Made by a program: the position numbers and the translations under genes. This document shows, one piece after another, positions 32,624 to 41,578 of a stretch of DNA of 45,477 nt. The stretch comes from Massilia glaciei (lineage in GTDB: Bacteria > Pseudomonadota > Gammaproteobacteria > Burkholderiales > Burkholderiaceae_D). The notes beneath the pieces were generated by a model. That model searched no databases. It was not told the origin of the DNA and saw nothing but the letters and a program-made list of their open reading frames with translations. Position 1 is the first letter of the stretch, and every line of letters starts with the position of its first letter. The stretch is from the NCBI RefSeq assembly GCF_003011895.2, contig NZ_PXWF02000241.1, positions 1 through 45,477 of the forward strand, in the 5' to 3' direction.

Positions 32624-33250
32624 ATGTTGGTTTGGGGCACCGCAACTGATTCAGATACCATTGGCCATACACCGTCGTTCGCATGCAGCAATTGCAGCAC
32701 CGATGCACCACAGCAGATCGTCCGCAGCTACAAGTGGGGCCACCTATGGTACCTCGGCGCCATCATCAAAAAGCATTACCAGTCGGTTTGTTCGACCTGC
32801 GGCACCGGCACCGATCTGTCCATCAAGAAGGTCGAAGACGACTTCAAGCCATCCTATCCTTTCAACCGCAGCCGCGGCTGGATGGTTTGGGTCGCCGCGT
32901 TCGCCGCGATCATGGTCATCGGTTTCGTTTCGGATCAAAAGACCGGCGAGAGCAAAAAGAATTATCTGGCGGCGCCAAAAGCCGGTGATATATTCATCAT
33001 GGATGTCAAGTCAATCACCGGCTCGAGCGACGGCAATGACTACGCCCTGATGCGCGTGAAAACGGTGACCGACGACGCGCTCGAATTCGAACCGTCGAAG
33101 TTTGTGTACCAGCGCTCCAAGGGGGCGAAAAAAGCGCTCGACAACAATGCGTCCGAGCCCGGGTTCTTTCTTGCCGAACCAATTTCGGTGCCGCGCGCAA
33201 AGCTCACGCAAATGAACAGCAGCGGCGAAATCATCGAGATCCGGCGCTAG
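32624..33250 (+). CDS. Zinc-ribbon, single-pass membrane protein of unknown function
   Basis: This 208-residue protein has two CxxC pairs (ACSNCSTD near residue 20 and VCSTCGTG near 55), a likely zinc ribbon in the cytoplasm. One membrane helix follows (GWMVWVAAFAAIMVIGFV, about residues 85-102). The remaining 100 residues would lie outside the cytoplasm and contain a beta-rich module (GDIFIMDVKSITGSSDGNDYALMRVKTV). I do not recognise the family. The gene's TAG stop is formed by the first bases of the 180-bp inverted-repeat element, so the original C-terminus may have been different. Confidence 0.65.
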   Translation: MLVWGTATDSDTIGHTPSFACSNCSTDAPQQIVRSYKWGHLWYLGAIIKKHYQSVCSTCGTGTDLSIKKVEDDFKPSYPFNRSRGWMVWVAAFAAIMVIGFVSDQKTGESKKNYLAAPKAGDIFIMDVKSITGSSDGNDYALMRVKTVTDDALEFEPSKFVYQRSKGAKKALDNNASEPGFFLAEPISVPRAKLTQMNSSGEIIEIRR

Positions 33251-33426
33251 GAGCCTGTCGGACTTAGGATCGTCGGCTGCAAAAAGTGCTGGACGGTCCA
33301 TATTTCGCCGCTTTCTCGGCCAATAGCTCGCTATTGGCACTGCGAAATTGTCAAAATCTGTCCTCGTCCAGCGTTTTTTTGCCTCGACCGTTTCGCTTCG
33401 ACTCCCTAAGTCCGACAGGCTCCTAG
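33247..33426. mobile_element. 180-bp MITE-like element with 22-bp terminal inverted repeats
   Basis: Perfect inverted repeats occupy 33247-33268 and 33405-33426 (outer ends CTAGGAGCCTGTCGG and its complement). Inside is a hairpin with arms GCCAATAG and CTATTGGC around CTCG, and no coding frame. Both ends carry CTAG, so a TA or CTAG target duplication is possible. The size and structure are those of a non-autonomous miniature element. I recall similar repeats in Oxalobacteraceae genomes; copy number here cannot be seen. Confidence 0.8.
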
Positions 33427-33439
33427 GAATGATGGCCCA

Positions 33440-33482
33440 GCGGGATGTGCGCTTTACGCAGCGCGCATCCCGCATTTTTTTT
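33440..33482 (+). terminator. Rho-independent terminator
   Basis: A 13-bp stem (left arm GCGGGATGTGCGC, right arm GCGCGCATCCCGC, one G-T-type mismatch) with an 8-base loop is followed by eight T residues. It probably ended the zinc-ribbon gene's transcript before the inverted-repeat element separated the two. It lies just before the next gene's ribosome-binding site, so that gene's own promoter is unclear. Confidence 0.8.
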
Positions 33483-33496
33483 CAGGGAGTTTTTGC

Positions 33497-33847
33497 ATGA
33501 GAATGATCCTCGCGCCGCTCGTCGCTATTTTTACGTTGGCCGGTTGCGGCGGCGGCGGCACCGAGAACGTCAAAATGTTTAAGTACAGGGGCTCCGTCCA
33601 GTGCAGCGGCGGTGGAATGACATTGGAGGCCATGACGCGCCAACTCACGGACGCCAACATTCAAGTACTCTCCGCCAGTTGCGGCAGCGATGGCAAGTCC
33701 GACGCGTTCGCCGCGCTCTGCGGCGCACCCGACGACCAAATCGGCATATTCGAGATCCCTGCGGCGCAAGTGCAGGCGGCATCGGCGATTTCGTTTGCAC
33801 CGCTAAGCAATTTGCCGAAGGCTTTCGTGCGCGCCTGTCCCGCCTGA
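33497..33847 (+). CDS. Small putative lipoprotein
   Basis: This 116-residue product has a lipoprotein signal (ILAPLVAIFTLAGC, Cys17) followed by a glycine run. The mature part contains four further cysteines (VQCSGGG, SASCGSD, AALCGAP, VRACPA) that could form two disulfides. It begins with a short domain in which TLEAMTRQLTDANIQVLSASCG looks like an alpha-beta unit. AGGGAG is placed 7 bases before the ATG. Family and function are not recognised. The next gene follows after 9 bases and may be co-transcribed. Confidence 0.65.
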   Translation: MRMILAPLVAIFTLAGCGGGGTENVKMFKYRGSVQCSGGGMTLEAMTRQLTDANIQVLSASCGSDGKSDAFAALCGAPDDQIGIFEIPAAQVQAASAISFAPLSNLPKAFVRACPA

Positions 33848-33856
33848 CGACCCATC

Positions 33857-34933
33857 ATGCAATTGACCGCCGCAAGGGCCATGCTCGCACTCCCTCGCGC
33901 TCAGGATTCCTGGACCTACATCATGGAACATGCCGAGACCTTCATCTGGGACGAGCATGGCCTAGAAGTGGAGGAATGGAATGCGATGGCGGGCAAGGGC
34001 GCCGGATTCGAGGACGTCACGGCCACCTTCAACAATCCGGACGAAGAGGATGCGACCTTTCTGACATATAAGGGCAAGACCGTCCGGGTGCCGCTCGTGC
34101 ACGACCGCGAAGATAATTTCATCTCCATCCATACGCTAAGCCAACTGGTGCGAGAAGACTCCGAACTGCGCTACTGCATCGACTCGACCCACAGCAGCGA
34201 CGTGGCCTTCCTCGCGCTCAGCCCCGCGCAATGGCGCGCGCTTGAATCCGAGTTCGGACGCGAGGCCGTGGACTTCCGGTTCCTCGCGATCGGGCCGGAC
34301 CTCGAGGCGTTTTTCAAGGCGGCCCATGCCGACGAGAACCTCAGGACCTACGCCGACGACGGCGACGCACCGACCCGGAACGCCGTGCTTGAACAGGGGA
34401 TGAAAGAGCAGATTCAACTGCTCGCGCATGCGAACTATTCGTGTGCCGAGGTCCATTCCAAGCTGATCGAGGACAAATTCCTCCACCTGTTGATTTGCGT
34501 CGATAGCGACAAGCACCGCGATGCGCTTCGAGGCAGCAACAAGTTCAAGCGGCAGGTCGATTTGATGCGGGCGAACTGGCCCAGCCAGATAGCGCTCCGG
34601 AGCATTTCGTTTCAGTCGAAGCAGGCAATCGCGCGCGACGAAGCGCGCTTCTGGTCCAGCTTGTGGTGGGTGGAGGGCGCTTGCCCGCAATTGCGCTGGG
34701 ACGGTGCGCCCGCCGATTACGACTCTCGCGCGAAGGAAGTGGCGGCGCCAAACGAGGCCGGACCATCAAAGCGCGCGAATCCCGGTCCGCGACAGCCCCC
34801 CGCGCCCGTGCCCTCGCCGCAGGCAAACGACGCGAAAAAACCGGATGGCGCTTCTTCGCCCAAACACTGGTTGCCGCTGGCCTTCATCGCCATTTTACTG
34901 GCGGCGTACTTTTTTGGCATGACCCTACAGTAG
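33857..34933 (+). CDS. Tail-anchored protein of unknown function
   Basis: This 358-residue product has a long soluble acidic region, a Pro/Ala-rich linker (about residues 297-330, including PGPRQPPAPVPSP) and a single C-terminal membrane helix (WLPLAFIAILLAAYFFGM), so it is probably anchored by its tail with the body in the cytoplasm. I do not recognise the family. The start is uncertain: ATG 33857 has no clear ribosome-binding site and the in-frame ATG at 33923 (MEHAETFIWDEHG) also lacks a good one. Confidence 0.6.
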   Translation: MQLTAARAMLALPRAQDSWTYIMEHAETFIWDEHGLEVEEWNAMAGKGAGFEDVTATFNNPDEEDATFLTYKGKTVRVPLVHDREDNFISIHTLSQLVREDSELRYCIDSTHSSDVAFLALSPAQWRALESEFGREAVDFRFLAIGPDLEAFFKAAHADENLRTYADDGDAPTRNAVLEQGMKEQIQLLAHANYSCAEVHSKLIEDKFLHLLICVDSDKHRDALRGSNKFKRQVDLMRANWPSQIALRSISFQSKQAIARDEARFWSSLWWVEGACPQLRWDGAPADYDSRAKEVAAPNEAGPSKRANPGPRQPPAPVPSPQANDAKKPDGASSPKHWLPLAFIAILLAAYFFGMTLQ

Positions 34934-34964
34934 GCAAACAGACAGGCAAACAAAGGAAAACATC

Positions 34965-35363
34965 ATGATCGACCTTCACGCCAGCGACATCCGCACCTTC
35001 GTGCCGGCCAGGGACTTCGAGGTTTCCAGGGACTTTTATGTCGCGCTCGGTTTTGTCGTCAAATGGTCCGATGCCAACATGGCGCTGCTGGAAGTCGCCA
35101 ACCAGCGCTTCTATCTCCAGCGTTACTATGTCAAGGATTGGGCCGACAACAGCATGCTGCATATCTCCGTGGCCGACGTCCAAACCTGCTTTCGCGATAT
35201 CACCGAGCTGCTGGCGACCGGTCGCTTTCCGGGCGCCCGCGTGTCCGAGCCGAAGCAGGAACAATATGGCGCCTTGGTCACCTATATTTGGGATCCCTCG
35301 GGCGTGCTGTTGCATTTGGCGCAATGGGACGTCGACGCCGGGGCTGCGCGCGCGACCAAATAG
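34965..35363 (+). CDS. VOC (glyoxalase/bleomycin-resistance fold) protein
   Basis: This 132-residue single-domain protein matches the vicinal-oxygen-chelate superfamily: DIRTFVPARDFEVSRDFYVALGF at the start, MLHISVADV in the middle and VTYIWDPSGVLLHLAQWD at the end. The two beta-alpha-beta-beta-beta units are complete. A possible metal ligand is His in MLHIS, with a second in LLHLAQ. The function of such proteins ranges from glyoxalase to dioxygenase or drug binding, and cannot be assigned. AAAGGAAA precedes the ATG. Confidence 0.82.
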   Translation: MIDLHASDIRTFVPARDFEVSRDFYVALGFVVKWSDANMALLEVANQRFYLQRYYVKDWADNSMLHISVADVQTCFRDITELLATGRFPGARVSEPKQEQYGALVTYIWDPSGVLLHLAQWDVDAGAARATK

Positions 35364-35444
35364 CGCTGTGCATTTGTACTGCAATGTGCGATTCTTCACC
35401 ATCGGTACAAGCGTTCAGTGCCTTACCCACCAAAGGAGAAGCAG

Positions 35445-35678
35445 ATGGAGAGCCAGATTGAAAGCCAGATTGAAAGCCCGGTGGAAAAAGTGGACGAGGA
35501 GCGGCGCAATATGTCTCAAGGCGGATTGCTCGACGCTGCCGTCAGTACACTCCACCAGCTGGTCAATTCGAGCGACTCGATGACGAGGTCCCTGGCCGTT
35601 CGGGCGATCTCGGATATTCAGCGGGCACGCCGCATGGTGCCGGGGCGACGCAAGCAGGACAGCACGCGCACGCGATAA
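35445..35678 (+). CDS. Small hydrophilic protein of unknown function
   Basis: This 77-residue protein starts MESQIESQIESPVEKVDEER, in which a 12-base unit (encoding ESQI) is repeated in tandem. It continues with an amphipathic helix (LLDAAVSTLHQLVNSSDSM) and a strongly basic tail (QRARRMVPGRRKQDSTRTR). No membrane segment or signal peptide is seen. AAAGGAG lies 8 bases before the ATG, a strong argument for this start. The acidic head and basic tail suggest nucleic-acid or protein binding, which is only a guess. Confidence 0.55.
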   Translation: MESQIESQIESPVEKVDEERRNMSQGGLLDAAVSTLHQLVNSSDSMTRSLAVRAISDIQRARRMVPGRRKQDSTRTR

Positions 35679-35765
35679 CGCGCGGCTTGCGCAGGCGGTA
35701 CAATTTCGGGATGTTGCAACACGTCCAAGCAGTCGAAACACCACCGTTCGCCTAGAAGCAGATCC

Positions 35766-37298
35766 ATGAATAACCATAATTTGTTCGCCGCGCTGCGCGC
35801 CGCTTTTCCGGCCAACCTGGACGAGGTGGCGATCGAAACTGACAACGCGCTCGCCTACACCTGGCGCGACCTCGAGCGCGGCACCGCCATGATGGCCAAT
35901 CTGCTCGCGTCGCTCAAGCTGCCCGCGGGCGCCCGGATCGCCGTCCACGTCGACAAATCGGTCGAAGCCCTCATGCTGTATCTGGCAACGTTGCGTGCCG
36001 GCTATGTGTTCCTGCCTTTGAATCCGGCCTACCAAAGCGCCGAGCTCGACTATTTCGTCGGCAACGCGGCGCCCGCCGTGCTGGTTTGCGCCAGCAAGAA
36101 TCAAGACTGGGTCGGCAACATCGCCGGGCAGGCCGGCACCAGCCACGTTTTCACCCTCAATGACGACCGCACCGGCACGCTGCTCGAGCATGCCGCGCGC
36201 TGCAGCGACCGGCACCAGGTGGCCGAGCGCGGGGAGGGCGATCTTGCCGTCATTCTTTACACCAGCGGCACGACCGGGCGTAGCAAGGGCGCCATGCTCT
36301 CGCACGGCAATATGCTCAGCAACGCCCGCGTGTTGAAGGACTATTGGGGCTGGCGGCCGGGCGACGTCCTGATGCATGTGCTGCCGACCTTTCATATCCA
36401 CGGCTTGTTCGTGGCGGTGCACGGCGCGCTGCTCAATGGCAGCAAGATGATCTGGCTTGCCAGGTTCGCGCCGCGACCCGTCCTGCAAAAATTGCCCGAG
36501 GCGACCGTGTTCATGGGGGTGCCGACCATGTATGTGCGCCTGCTGGCCGACGCGGCGCTCGATCACGAGGTCGCCCGCAATGTCCGCCTGTTCGTTTCCG
36601 GTTCCGCGCCGCTGCTGATCGACAGCTTCAAGGAATGGCAGTCGCGCACCGGCCACACGATTCTGGAGCGTTACGGAATGAGCGAAACCGTCATGCTGAC
36701 CTCGAACCCGTGCGCGCCGGATCCCCGGCACGGCATGCAAAGCGAGCGGCGCGGCGGCAGCGTCGGGTTTCCATTGCCCGGCGTCAGCCTGCGCCTGCAC
36801 GACGGGGCTGGCATGGCGGTGCCGGCCGGCGAGATCGGCGGCATCGAGGTCAAGGGGCCGAACGTGTTCGCCGGTTATTGGCAGATGCCGGAGCAAACCA
36901 AAAAGGAATTCACCCCTGACGGCTATTTTAAAACCGGCGACGTGGGCCGGATCGATCAAGACGGTTATCTGAGCATCGTCGGGCGCAGCAAGGATGTGAT
37001 CATCAGCGGTGGCTTCAATGTGTATCCGGCCGAAATCGAAACTTTCATCAACGCGCTCGAAGGCGTGGACGAAAGCGCGGTGGTCGGCGTGCCCGACGCC
37101 GACTTCGGCGAAATCGGCGTGGCACTGGTCATTGCGAAACCGGGCGCCGAGCTCGATCCGGACCAGATCCTGCGTGCCTTGAAGGGCATGCTGGCCAACT
37201 TCAAGATCCCGAAACGCTGCCATGTCGTGGTCGAACTGCCGCGCAACGCGATGGGCAAGGTGCAAAAAAACCTGCTGCGCACACAATTTCAGTATTAG
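35766..37298 (+). CDS. matB: Malonyl-CoA synthetase (malonate--CoA ligase)
   Basis: This 510-residue AMP-forming ligase makes malonyl-CoA from malonate, CoA and ATP. It has the AMP-binding P-loop (YTSGTTGRSKGAMLSH), the MatB-typical stretch FHIHGLFVAVHGALLNGSKMIW, the A5 motif ERYGMSE, GDVGRIDQDGYLSIVGRSKD and the C-terminal catalytic Lys near NAMGKVQKN. Length and motifs agree with MatB rather than long-chain acyl-CoA ligases. No malonate carrier (MatC) or decarboxylase (MatA) is adjacent, so it appears stand-alone and could supply malonyl-CoA for lipid or polyketide synthesis. Confidence 0.85.
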   Translation: MNNHNLFAALRAAFPANLDEVAIETDNALAYTWRDLERGTAMMANLLASLKLPAGARIAVHVDKSVEALMLYLATLRAGYVFLPLNPAYQSAELDYFVGNAAPAVLVCASKNQDWVGNIAGQAGTSHVFTLNDDRTGTLLEHAARCSDRHQVAERGEGDLAVILYTSGTTGRSKGAMLSHGNMLSNARVLKDYWGWRPGDVLMHVLPTFHIHGLFVAVHGALLNGSKMIWLARFAPRPVLQKLPEATVFMGVPTMYVRLLADAALDHEVARNVRLFVSGSAPLLIDSFKEWQSRTGHTILERYGMSETVMLTSNPCAPDPRHGMQSERRGGSVGFPLPGVSLRLHDGAGMAVPAGEIGGIEVKGPNVFAGYWQMPEQTKKEFTPDGYFKTGDVGRIDQDGYLSIVGRSKDVIISGGFNVYPAEIETFINALEGVDESAVVGVPDADFGEIGVALVIAKPGAELDPDQILRALKGMLANFKIPKRCHVVVELPRNAMGKVQKNLLRTQFQY

Positions 37299-37372
37299 GC
37301 GCACTGTGATCCCTCGATCGAGCCACTGATACGCGTCCCTGCCGGGGCGACTGGCGCCGTGCCGATCCAAGC

Positions 37373-37409
37373 GCAACAACTTTAATGTTGTTGCAACAAA
37401 CGGTACAAT
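37373..37409 (+). promoter_or_regulatory. Palindromic operator plus -10 box before the amidohydrolase gene
   Basis: Arms GCAACAAC (37373-37380) and GTTGTTGC (37387-37394) around TTTAAT form a perfect inverted repeat in the place of a -35 region. A -10-like TACAAT (37404-37409) follows. No T tract follows the repeat, so it does not look like a terminator. Found by eye. Confidence 0.45.
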
Positions 37410-37472
37410 CATCCCTTGAAACCCCCCGTCCCCCGGCCGCCGCCGGGGCGGCACCCACCTTCGAGACCGCCC

Positions 37473-39539
37473 ATGCACCTGTTGAAACCGACCGCGCTGA
37501 TCGGCGCCATGCTGCTCAGCTTCGCCGCCCACGCGGCGACCCAGACCACGCGCTACATCATCACGGTCGACAACGGCACCAAGGCCGGCGAGCAGGTCGT
37601 CGAACGCGACGACGACGGCCTGACCCGGGTGCGCTACATTTTCAAGGACAACGGACGCGGGCCCGAGCTCAAGGAGGAGTTCCGCCTCGCCGCCGACGGC
37701 ACCCTGGACCACTACAAGGTCAGCGGCAACTCGACCTTCGGCGCCGTCGTCGACGAGCAATTCTCGCGCCGGGGCGGACAGGCCGATTGGCGTTCGACAT
37801 CGGAGAAGGGCGGCAGCCAACAGGGCGCCGGGGCGTTCTACGCTCCGCTGTCGGGTTCGTTCGAACCGCTCAGTCTCTCCATCGGCGCGCTCGCCGCCCG
37901 TGCCGACGGGAAATTGCCGCTGCTGCCTTCGGGCACGCTCACGCAGCGCAAGCTCGACCAGCTCGAGGTCGGCGCGCAGGGCAAGACCCGGACCTTGCAA
38001 CTGCTGGCCCAAACCGGCATCGGCCTCACGCCCGTGTTCGTGTGGGCGACGACGGACGCCAGGCCGCGCATGTTCGCCGTCGTCATTCCCGGCTACCTGA
38101 CCATCATCGAGGACGGCTGGCAAGCCAACGCCGAAGCGCTGGCCGCGCGCCAAAAAGTGGCCGAGAACAAAATGCTGGGCGAGCTCGCGGCGCGCCTGCA
38201 GCATCGGCTGCCGGGCCTGACCGTGGTGCGCAACGCGCGCGTGTTCGACAGCGAGCGCGCCAGGCTGGGCGCGCCGTCCGACGTCTACGTGCTGCGCGGG
38301 AGCATCATGGCGGTGCTGCCGGCCGGCGCGCCCGGCAGCAAGGCCGACCAGGAGATCGACGCCGCCGGCCGCGTTATGCTGCCGGGCCTGTTCGACATGC
38401 ACGGCCACGCGGGCCGCTGGGAGGGCGGGCTGAACCTGGCGGCCGGCGTGACCACCGTGCGCGACATGGGCAACGACAACACGCAGCTGCAACAAATGCT
38501 CGACGAGAACGCCGCCGGCAAACTGCTCGGCCCGCGCGTGGTGCCGGCCGGTTTTCTCGAGGGCAAGAGCCCGTATTCGGCCAACAATGGCTTCGTGGTC
38601 AGCGATATGGCGGGCGCGCGCAGCGCCATCGACTGGTACGCCGGGCACGGCTATCCCCAGCTCAAGATCTACAATTCCTTCCCGCCGGCGCTGGTGCGCG
38701 AGACCGTGGCCTATGCGCACAGCCGCGGCATGCGCGTGTCCGGCCACGTGCCGGCCGGGCTGCGCGCGCAGGATGTCGTCGACATGGGCTACGACGAGCT
38801 GCAGCACATCAACCAGCTCATGCTCAATTTCCTGGTCACCCCCAAGACCGACACCCGCACGCTCGAACGCTTCGTGCTTCCGGCCGACAAGGTGGCTGGC
38901 CTCGATTTCGGTTCGAAGCCGGTCAGGAACTTCATCGCCAGCCTCAAGAAAAAAGGCGTGGTGGTCGACCCGACGCTGGCCACCTTCTCCTTCCTCAAGC
39001 AAAAGGATGGCGACATGGCGGCCGAGTACGCATCGGTGGCCGAGCACATGCCGCCCGACGTCAAGCGCAGCTTCCACGTCGGCACGATGAAGATCCCCGA
39101 CGAAGCGGCGGCGCGGCGCTACGCGGCCTCGTACGACAAAATGGTCGAATTCGTCGGCTTGCTGCACAAGGCCGGCGTGCCGCTCGTCGCGGGCACCGAC
39201 GCGTTGGCAGGCTTCACCCTGCACAGCGAACTCGAGCTATACGTGAAGGCCGGGCTGACCCCGTCCGAGGCCTTGCAGGTCGCCACCCGCAACGGCGCGC
39301 GCTACACCCGCACCAGCCACGAGCGCGGCAGCATCGCGCCGGGCAAGTTGGCCGACCTGGTGCTGGTCGACGGCGATCCGACCGTCAATATCTCCGACGT
39401 GCGCAAGGTGGCGCTGGTGCTCACCCGCGGTTATCTGGTCTACCCGCATGAGATCGACGTGGCGCTCGGGATCAAGCCCTTCGTGTCGAATCCGCCGCTG
39501 TTGCGGCATTCGGCCGCGGGCGCTTCGCCGTCGCCGTGA
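37473..39539 (+). CDS. Exported amidohydrolase-family protein
   Basis: This 688-residue protein has a signal peptide (ALIGAMLLSFAAHAA) and an N-terminal beta-rich region to about residue 250. An amidohydrolase domain follows: AAGRVMLPGLFDMHGHAG with the HxH metal motif, GVTTVRDMGND, SGHVPAG, the His of LQHINQ and the Asp of GTDALAGFTLHSELE, closing with GSIAPGKLADLVLVDGDP. This combination is that of imidazolonepropionase/prolidase-like amidohydrolases. The substrate is unknown, possibly dipeptides or cyclic amides in the periplasm. The start at ATG 37473 fits the signal peptide. It converges on the SagB-type gene. Confidence 0.85.
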   Translation: MHLLKPTALIGAMLLSFAAHAATQTTRYIITVDNGTKAGEQVVERDDDGLTRVRYIFKDNGRGPELKEEFRLAADGTLDHYKVSGNSTFGAVVDEQFSRRGGQADWRSTSEKGGSQQGAGAFYAPLSGSFEPLSLSIGALAARADGKLPLLPSGTLTQRKLDQLEVGAQGKTRTLQLLAQTGIGLTPVFVWATTDARPRMFAVVIPGYLTIIEDGWQANAEALAARQKVAENKMLGELAARLQHRLPGLTVVRNARVFDSERARLGAPSDVYVLRGSIMAVLPAGAPGSKADQEIDAAGRVMLPGLFDMHGHAGRWEGGLNLAAGVTTVRDMGNDNTQLQQMLDENAAGKLLGPRVVPAGFLEGKSPYSANNGFVVSDMAGARSAIDWYAGHGYPQLKIYNSFPPALVRETVAYAHSRGMRVSGHVPAGLRAQDVVDMGYDELQHINQLMLNFLVTPKTDTRTLERFVLPADKVAGLDFGSKPVRNFIASLKKKGVVVDPTLATFSFLKQKDGDMAAEYASVAEHMPPDVKRSFHVGTMKIPDEAAARRYAASYDKMVEFVGLLHKAGVPLVAGTDALAGFTLHSELELYVKAGLTPSEALQVATRNGARYTRTSHERGSIAPGKLADLVLVDGDPTVNISDVRKVALVLTRGYLVYPHEIDVALGIKPFVSNPPLLRHSAAGASPSP

Positions 39540-39572
39540 GCCTGAAGTTGCGCGGCCCGATGGCGGCACTCG

Positions 39573-41438
39573 TCAAGGCGCGGGCAGGCCAAGCGCCGCG
39601 AAGTGCAGCACCCACTCGCGCGCGCCATCGACCCCGATAAGCCGCGCCGCCTCGTCGTCGTAGAACGCGCCGACGGGGCAGGCGGACAGACCTCTCGCAA
39701 CCGCGCCCAGCAGCCAGCGTTCGCCGGCCATGCCCGCCTCCAGGAACGCATGGCGGTAGCCGCGCGCGCCGTCGGCCAGCAGGAGTGCGCGGTCGGCCGA
39801 GAGCACCAGCACCACGGCCGCCTCGCCGATCACGTCCTGCGCCAGCGCGGCCGAATGCGCCGCGCGCGCGAAGTCGCCCGCGCGCACCAGCGCCAAGGCG
39901 CGCCGGCCGGGCAGGTAGCGGTAGACGCCCGGCGCGATCCCGGCCACTCGGTTGAGCACGAGGTTGATCCGGATCGCGTCCGACAGGGCAGGCCCCTGGG
40001 CCGTGTCGGCCAACATCGACGCCAGCGTGGCGGGCGTGACCGGCGCGTCGGAAAAGCGGCGCGCGCTGCGGCGGTTGACGATGGTGTCGTGCACCTCGCG
40101 CGTGGCGAAAGTGGGGGCGGGCAGTGCGATCACATCGTTGAGGGGCGCCTCGGGCACCAGCGAGAGCGAGGTTGCGCGGTGCACCACGCCGGTCACGCCA
40201 AGCGCGCTGGTGGACGGCGGCGGGGCCGCGACAAAGCGCGCGGGCGCCGCTTGTTCATTGCCCGTGGTGCCGGGGCGCGCCGGGGCGTGCAGGCCGACCA
40301 TCGCGAGCACGCCTTCCTCGACGCCGTCGATGCCGATCGCCTCGGCCGCGCGCGCCTCGTCGAAGCGCGCGAGCAAGCCGGCCCGCACGCCCTGGCCGTG
40401 CGCCGCCACGCGCAGGTTCTCCAGCAGGTGCCCCGCGTCGGCCAGGGCATAGCGGTAGGCGCGGTCGCGGTACTTGTAGCCGGTGCGCCTGAAGATGGCG
40501 CTGACGATGACCACGGCGTCGGCGTCGTCGGCTTGCGGCGCGCCGATCGATGGCGGCAGGCTGGCCAGCCGGGCCAGCCTTTCACGCCCGGCATCGTAGT
40601 GATACAAGCCGGCCGGCAAGCCCGCGACCCGGCGCGCCACCACATAAAGTTCGCTGGGAAACAGCGCGCCCGACGACGGCGAGGCGCGCAGCGCGGTGCC
40701 GCCGCGGCGCTCGGTGACGCCGGCCGACAGGTGCAGCAATTCGCCCAGGTCGGCAAGCCGCAGGCCTTGCACGCGCAGTTGTGGGGAACGCAGGGCCGGG
40801 GAACGCAGGGCCGCGCTCAGACCGGCGCGGCTAAAGACGCCGCGCGCGAGGGCGACGGCCGGCGCGTTAGGATAATGCTTAAAGGCGGGCGGCGGCGCGC
40901 CCCACGCGATGCCCGGCGCGCGCCGGAACACGCCGGCGCGCGATTCGGACGAGAACGCGTGGTATTGCTCGATGACGGTTTCGGGTCCCCGTCCGCGGGC
41001 CGCCGTTTCGTTCCAATCCAAGGCCGGCGCGCTCGGGGCCTGGCGCGTGCCGAGGAAAAACGCCGCCCCGAGGACGGCGGTCACGGCCACCGCCTTGCCG
41101 ACCTTGGCCATGCCGCCGGGATCGGTGCGGCCGGCGGCGGCGGGCGTGCGGCGGCGCAAGCCGCGCCACGCGGCGGGCAGGTTGAACACGAGGTGCACGC
41201 TAACGAGCAGCAATGTCGCGTAGCCGAACAGGTAGTGCAGGTCGAACGCGGGCAGTTGCTGGTTGGCCACCCAGAACACGCCAAGGCCGGCGGTCGTGAG
41301 CAGGTAAACCATCAGCAGCAGACTGGTCTGGACGTTCAGCGCGAGGCGCGAGGGCGTGCGCCCGCGCCAAGTGACCACGCCGACTTACAGCGCGAACAAG
41401 GCCAGCGGGAGCATCACCCAGATGATTTTTGGCGGCAT
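39573..41438 (-). pseudogene. Membrane-linked SagB-type double nitroreductase, interrupted near 5' end
   Basis: From GTG 41378 to 39573 an open frame of 601 codons encodes two membrane helices (LLLMVYLLTTAGLGVFWV; LFGYATLLLVSVHLVFNL), a third hydrophobic segment and then two nitroreductase-like domains. SSGALFPSELYVVAR marks the first (SagB-type) and RRSARRFSDAPVTPATLASML the second. Upstream in the same frame lies ATG 41438, encoding MPPKIIWVMLPLALFAL, which would complete the first helix, but a TAA (41387-41385) separates the parts. So this is either a nonsense mutant or a protein starting at GTG, which has no clear ribosome-binding site. SagB-type flavoenzymes oxidise azolines in peptide natural products; no such precursor is near. 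Confidence 0.65.
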
Positions 41439-41578
41439 GACGGAGATGGTTGGCGCAAAAGCCGGTGGTCGGAATGGCCAATTCTATCCCGGTTCGCGCG
41501 CCTTCCATCGGACAAGGTGTTGCCGTCCCTTGCACGGTGGCATAATGGCCGACGTTTGCCGCATGCATTGGAGAAAGT

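Noticed and set aside
35415-39224. A 1269-codon open frame on the minus strand
   Set aside because: It runs antisense to matB and the amidohydrolase gene, both with strong family motifs. Its translation has no recognisable domain and reflects high third-position GC.
37385-39451. A 688-codon plus-strand frame overlapping the amidohydrolase
   Set aside because: The product is Arg/Gly-rich with no family motif, while the alternative frame has a complete signal peptide and metal motifs.
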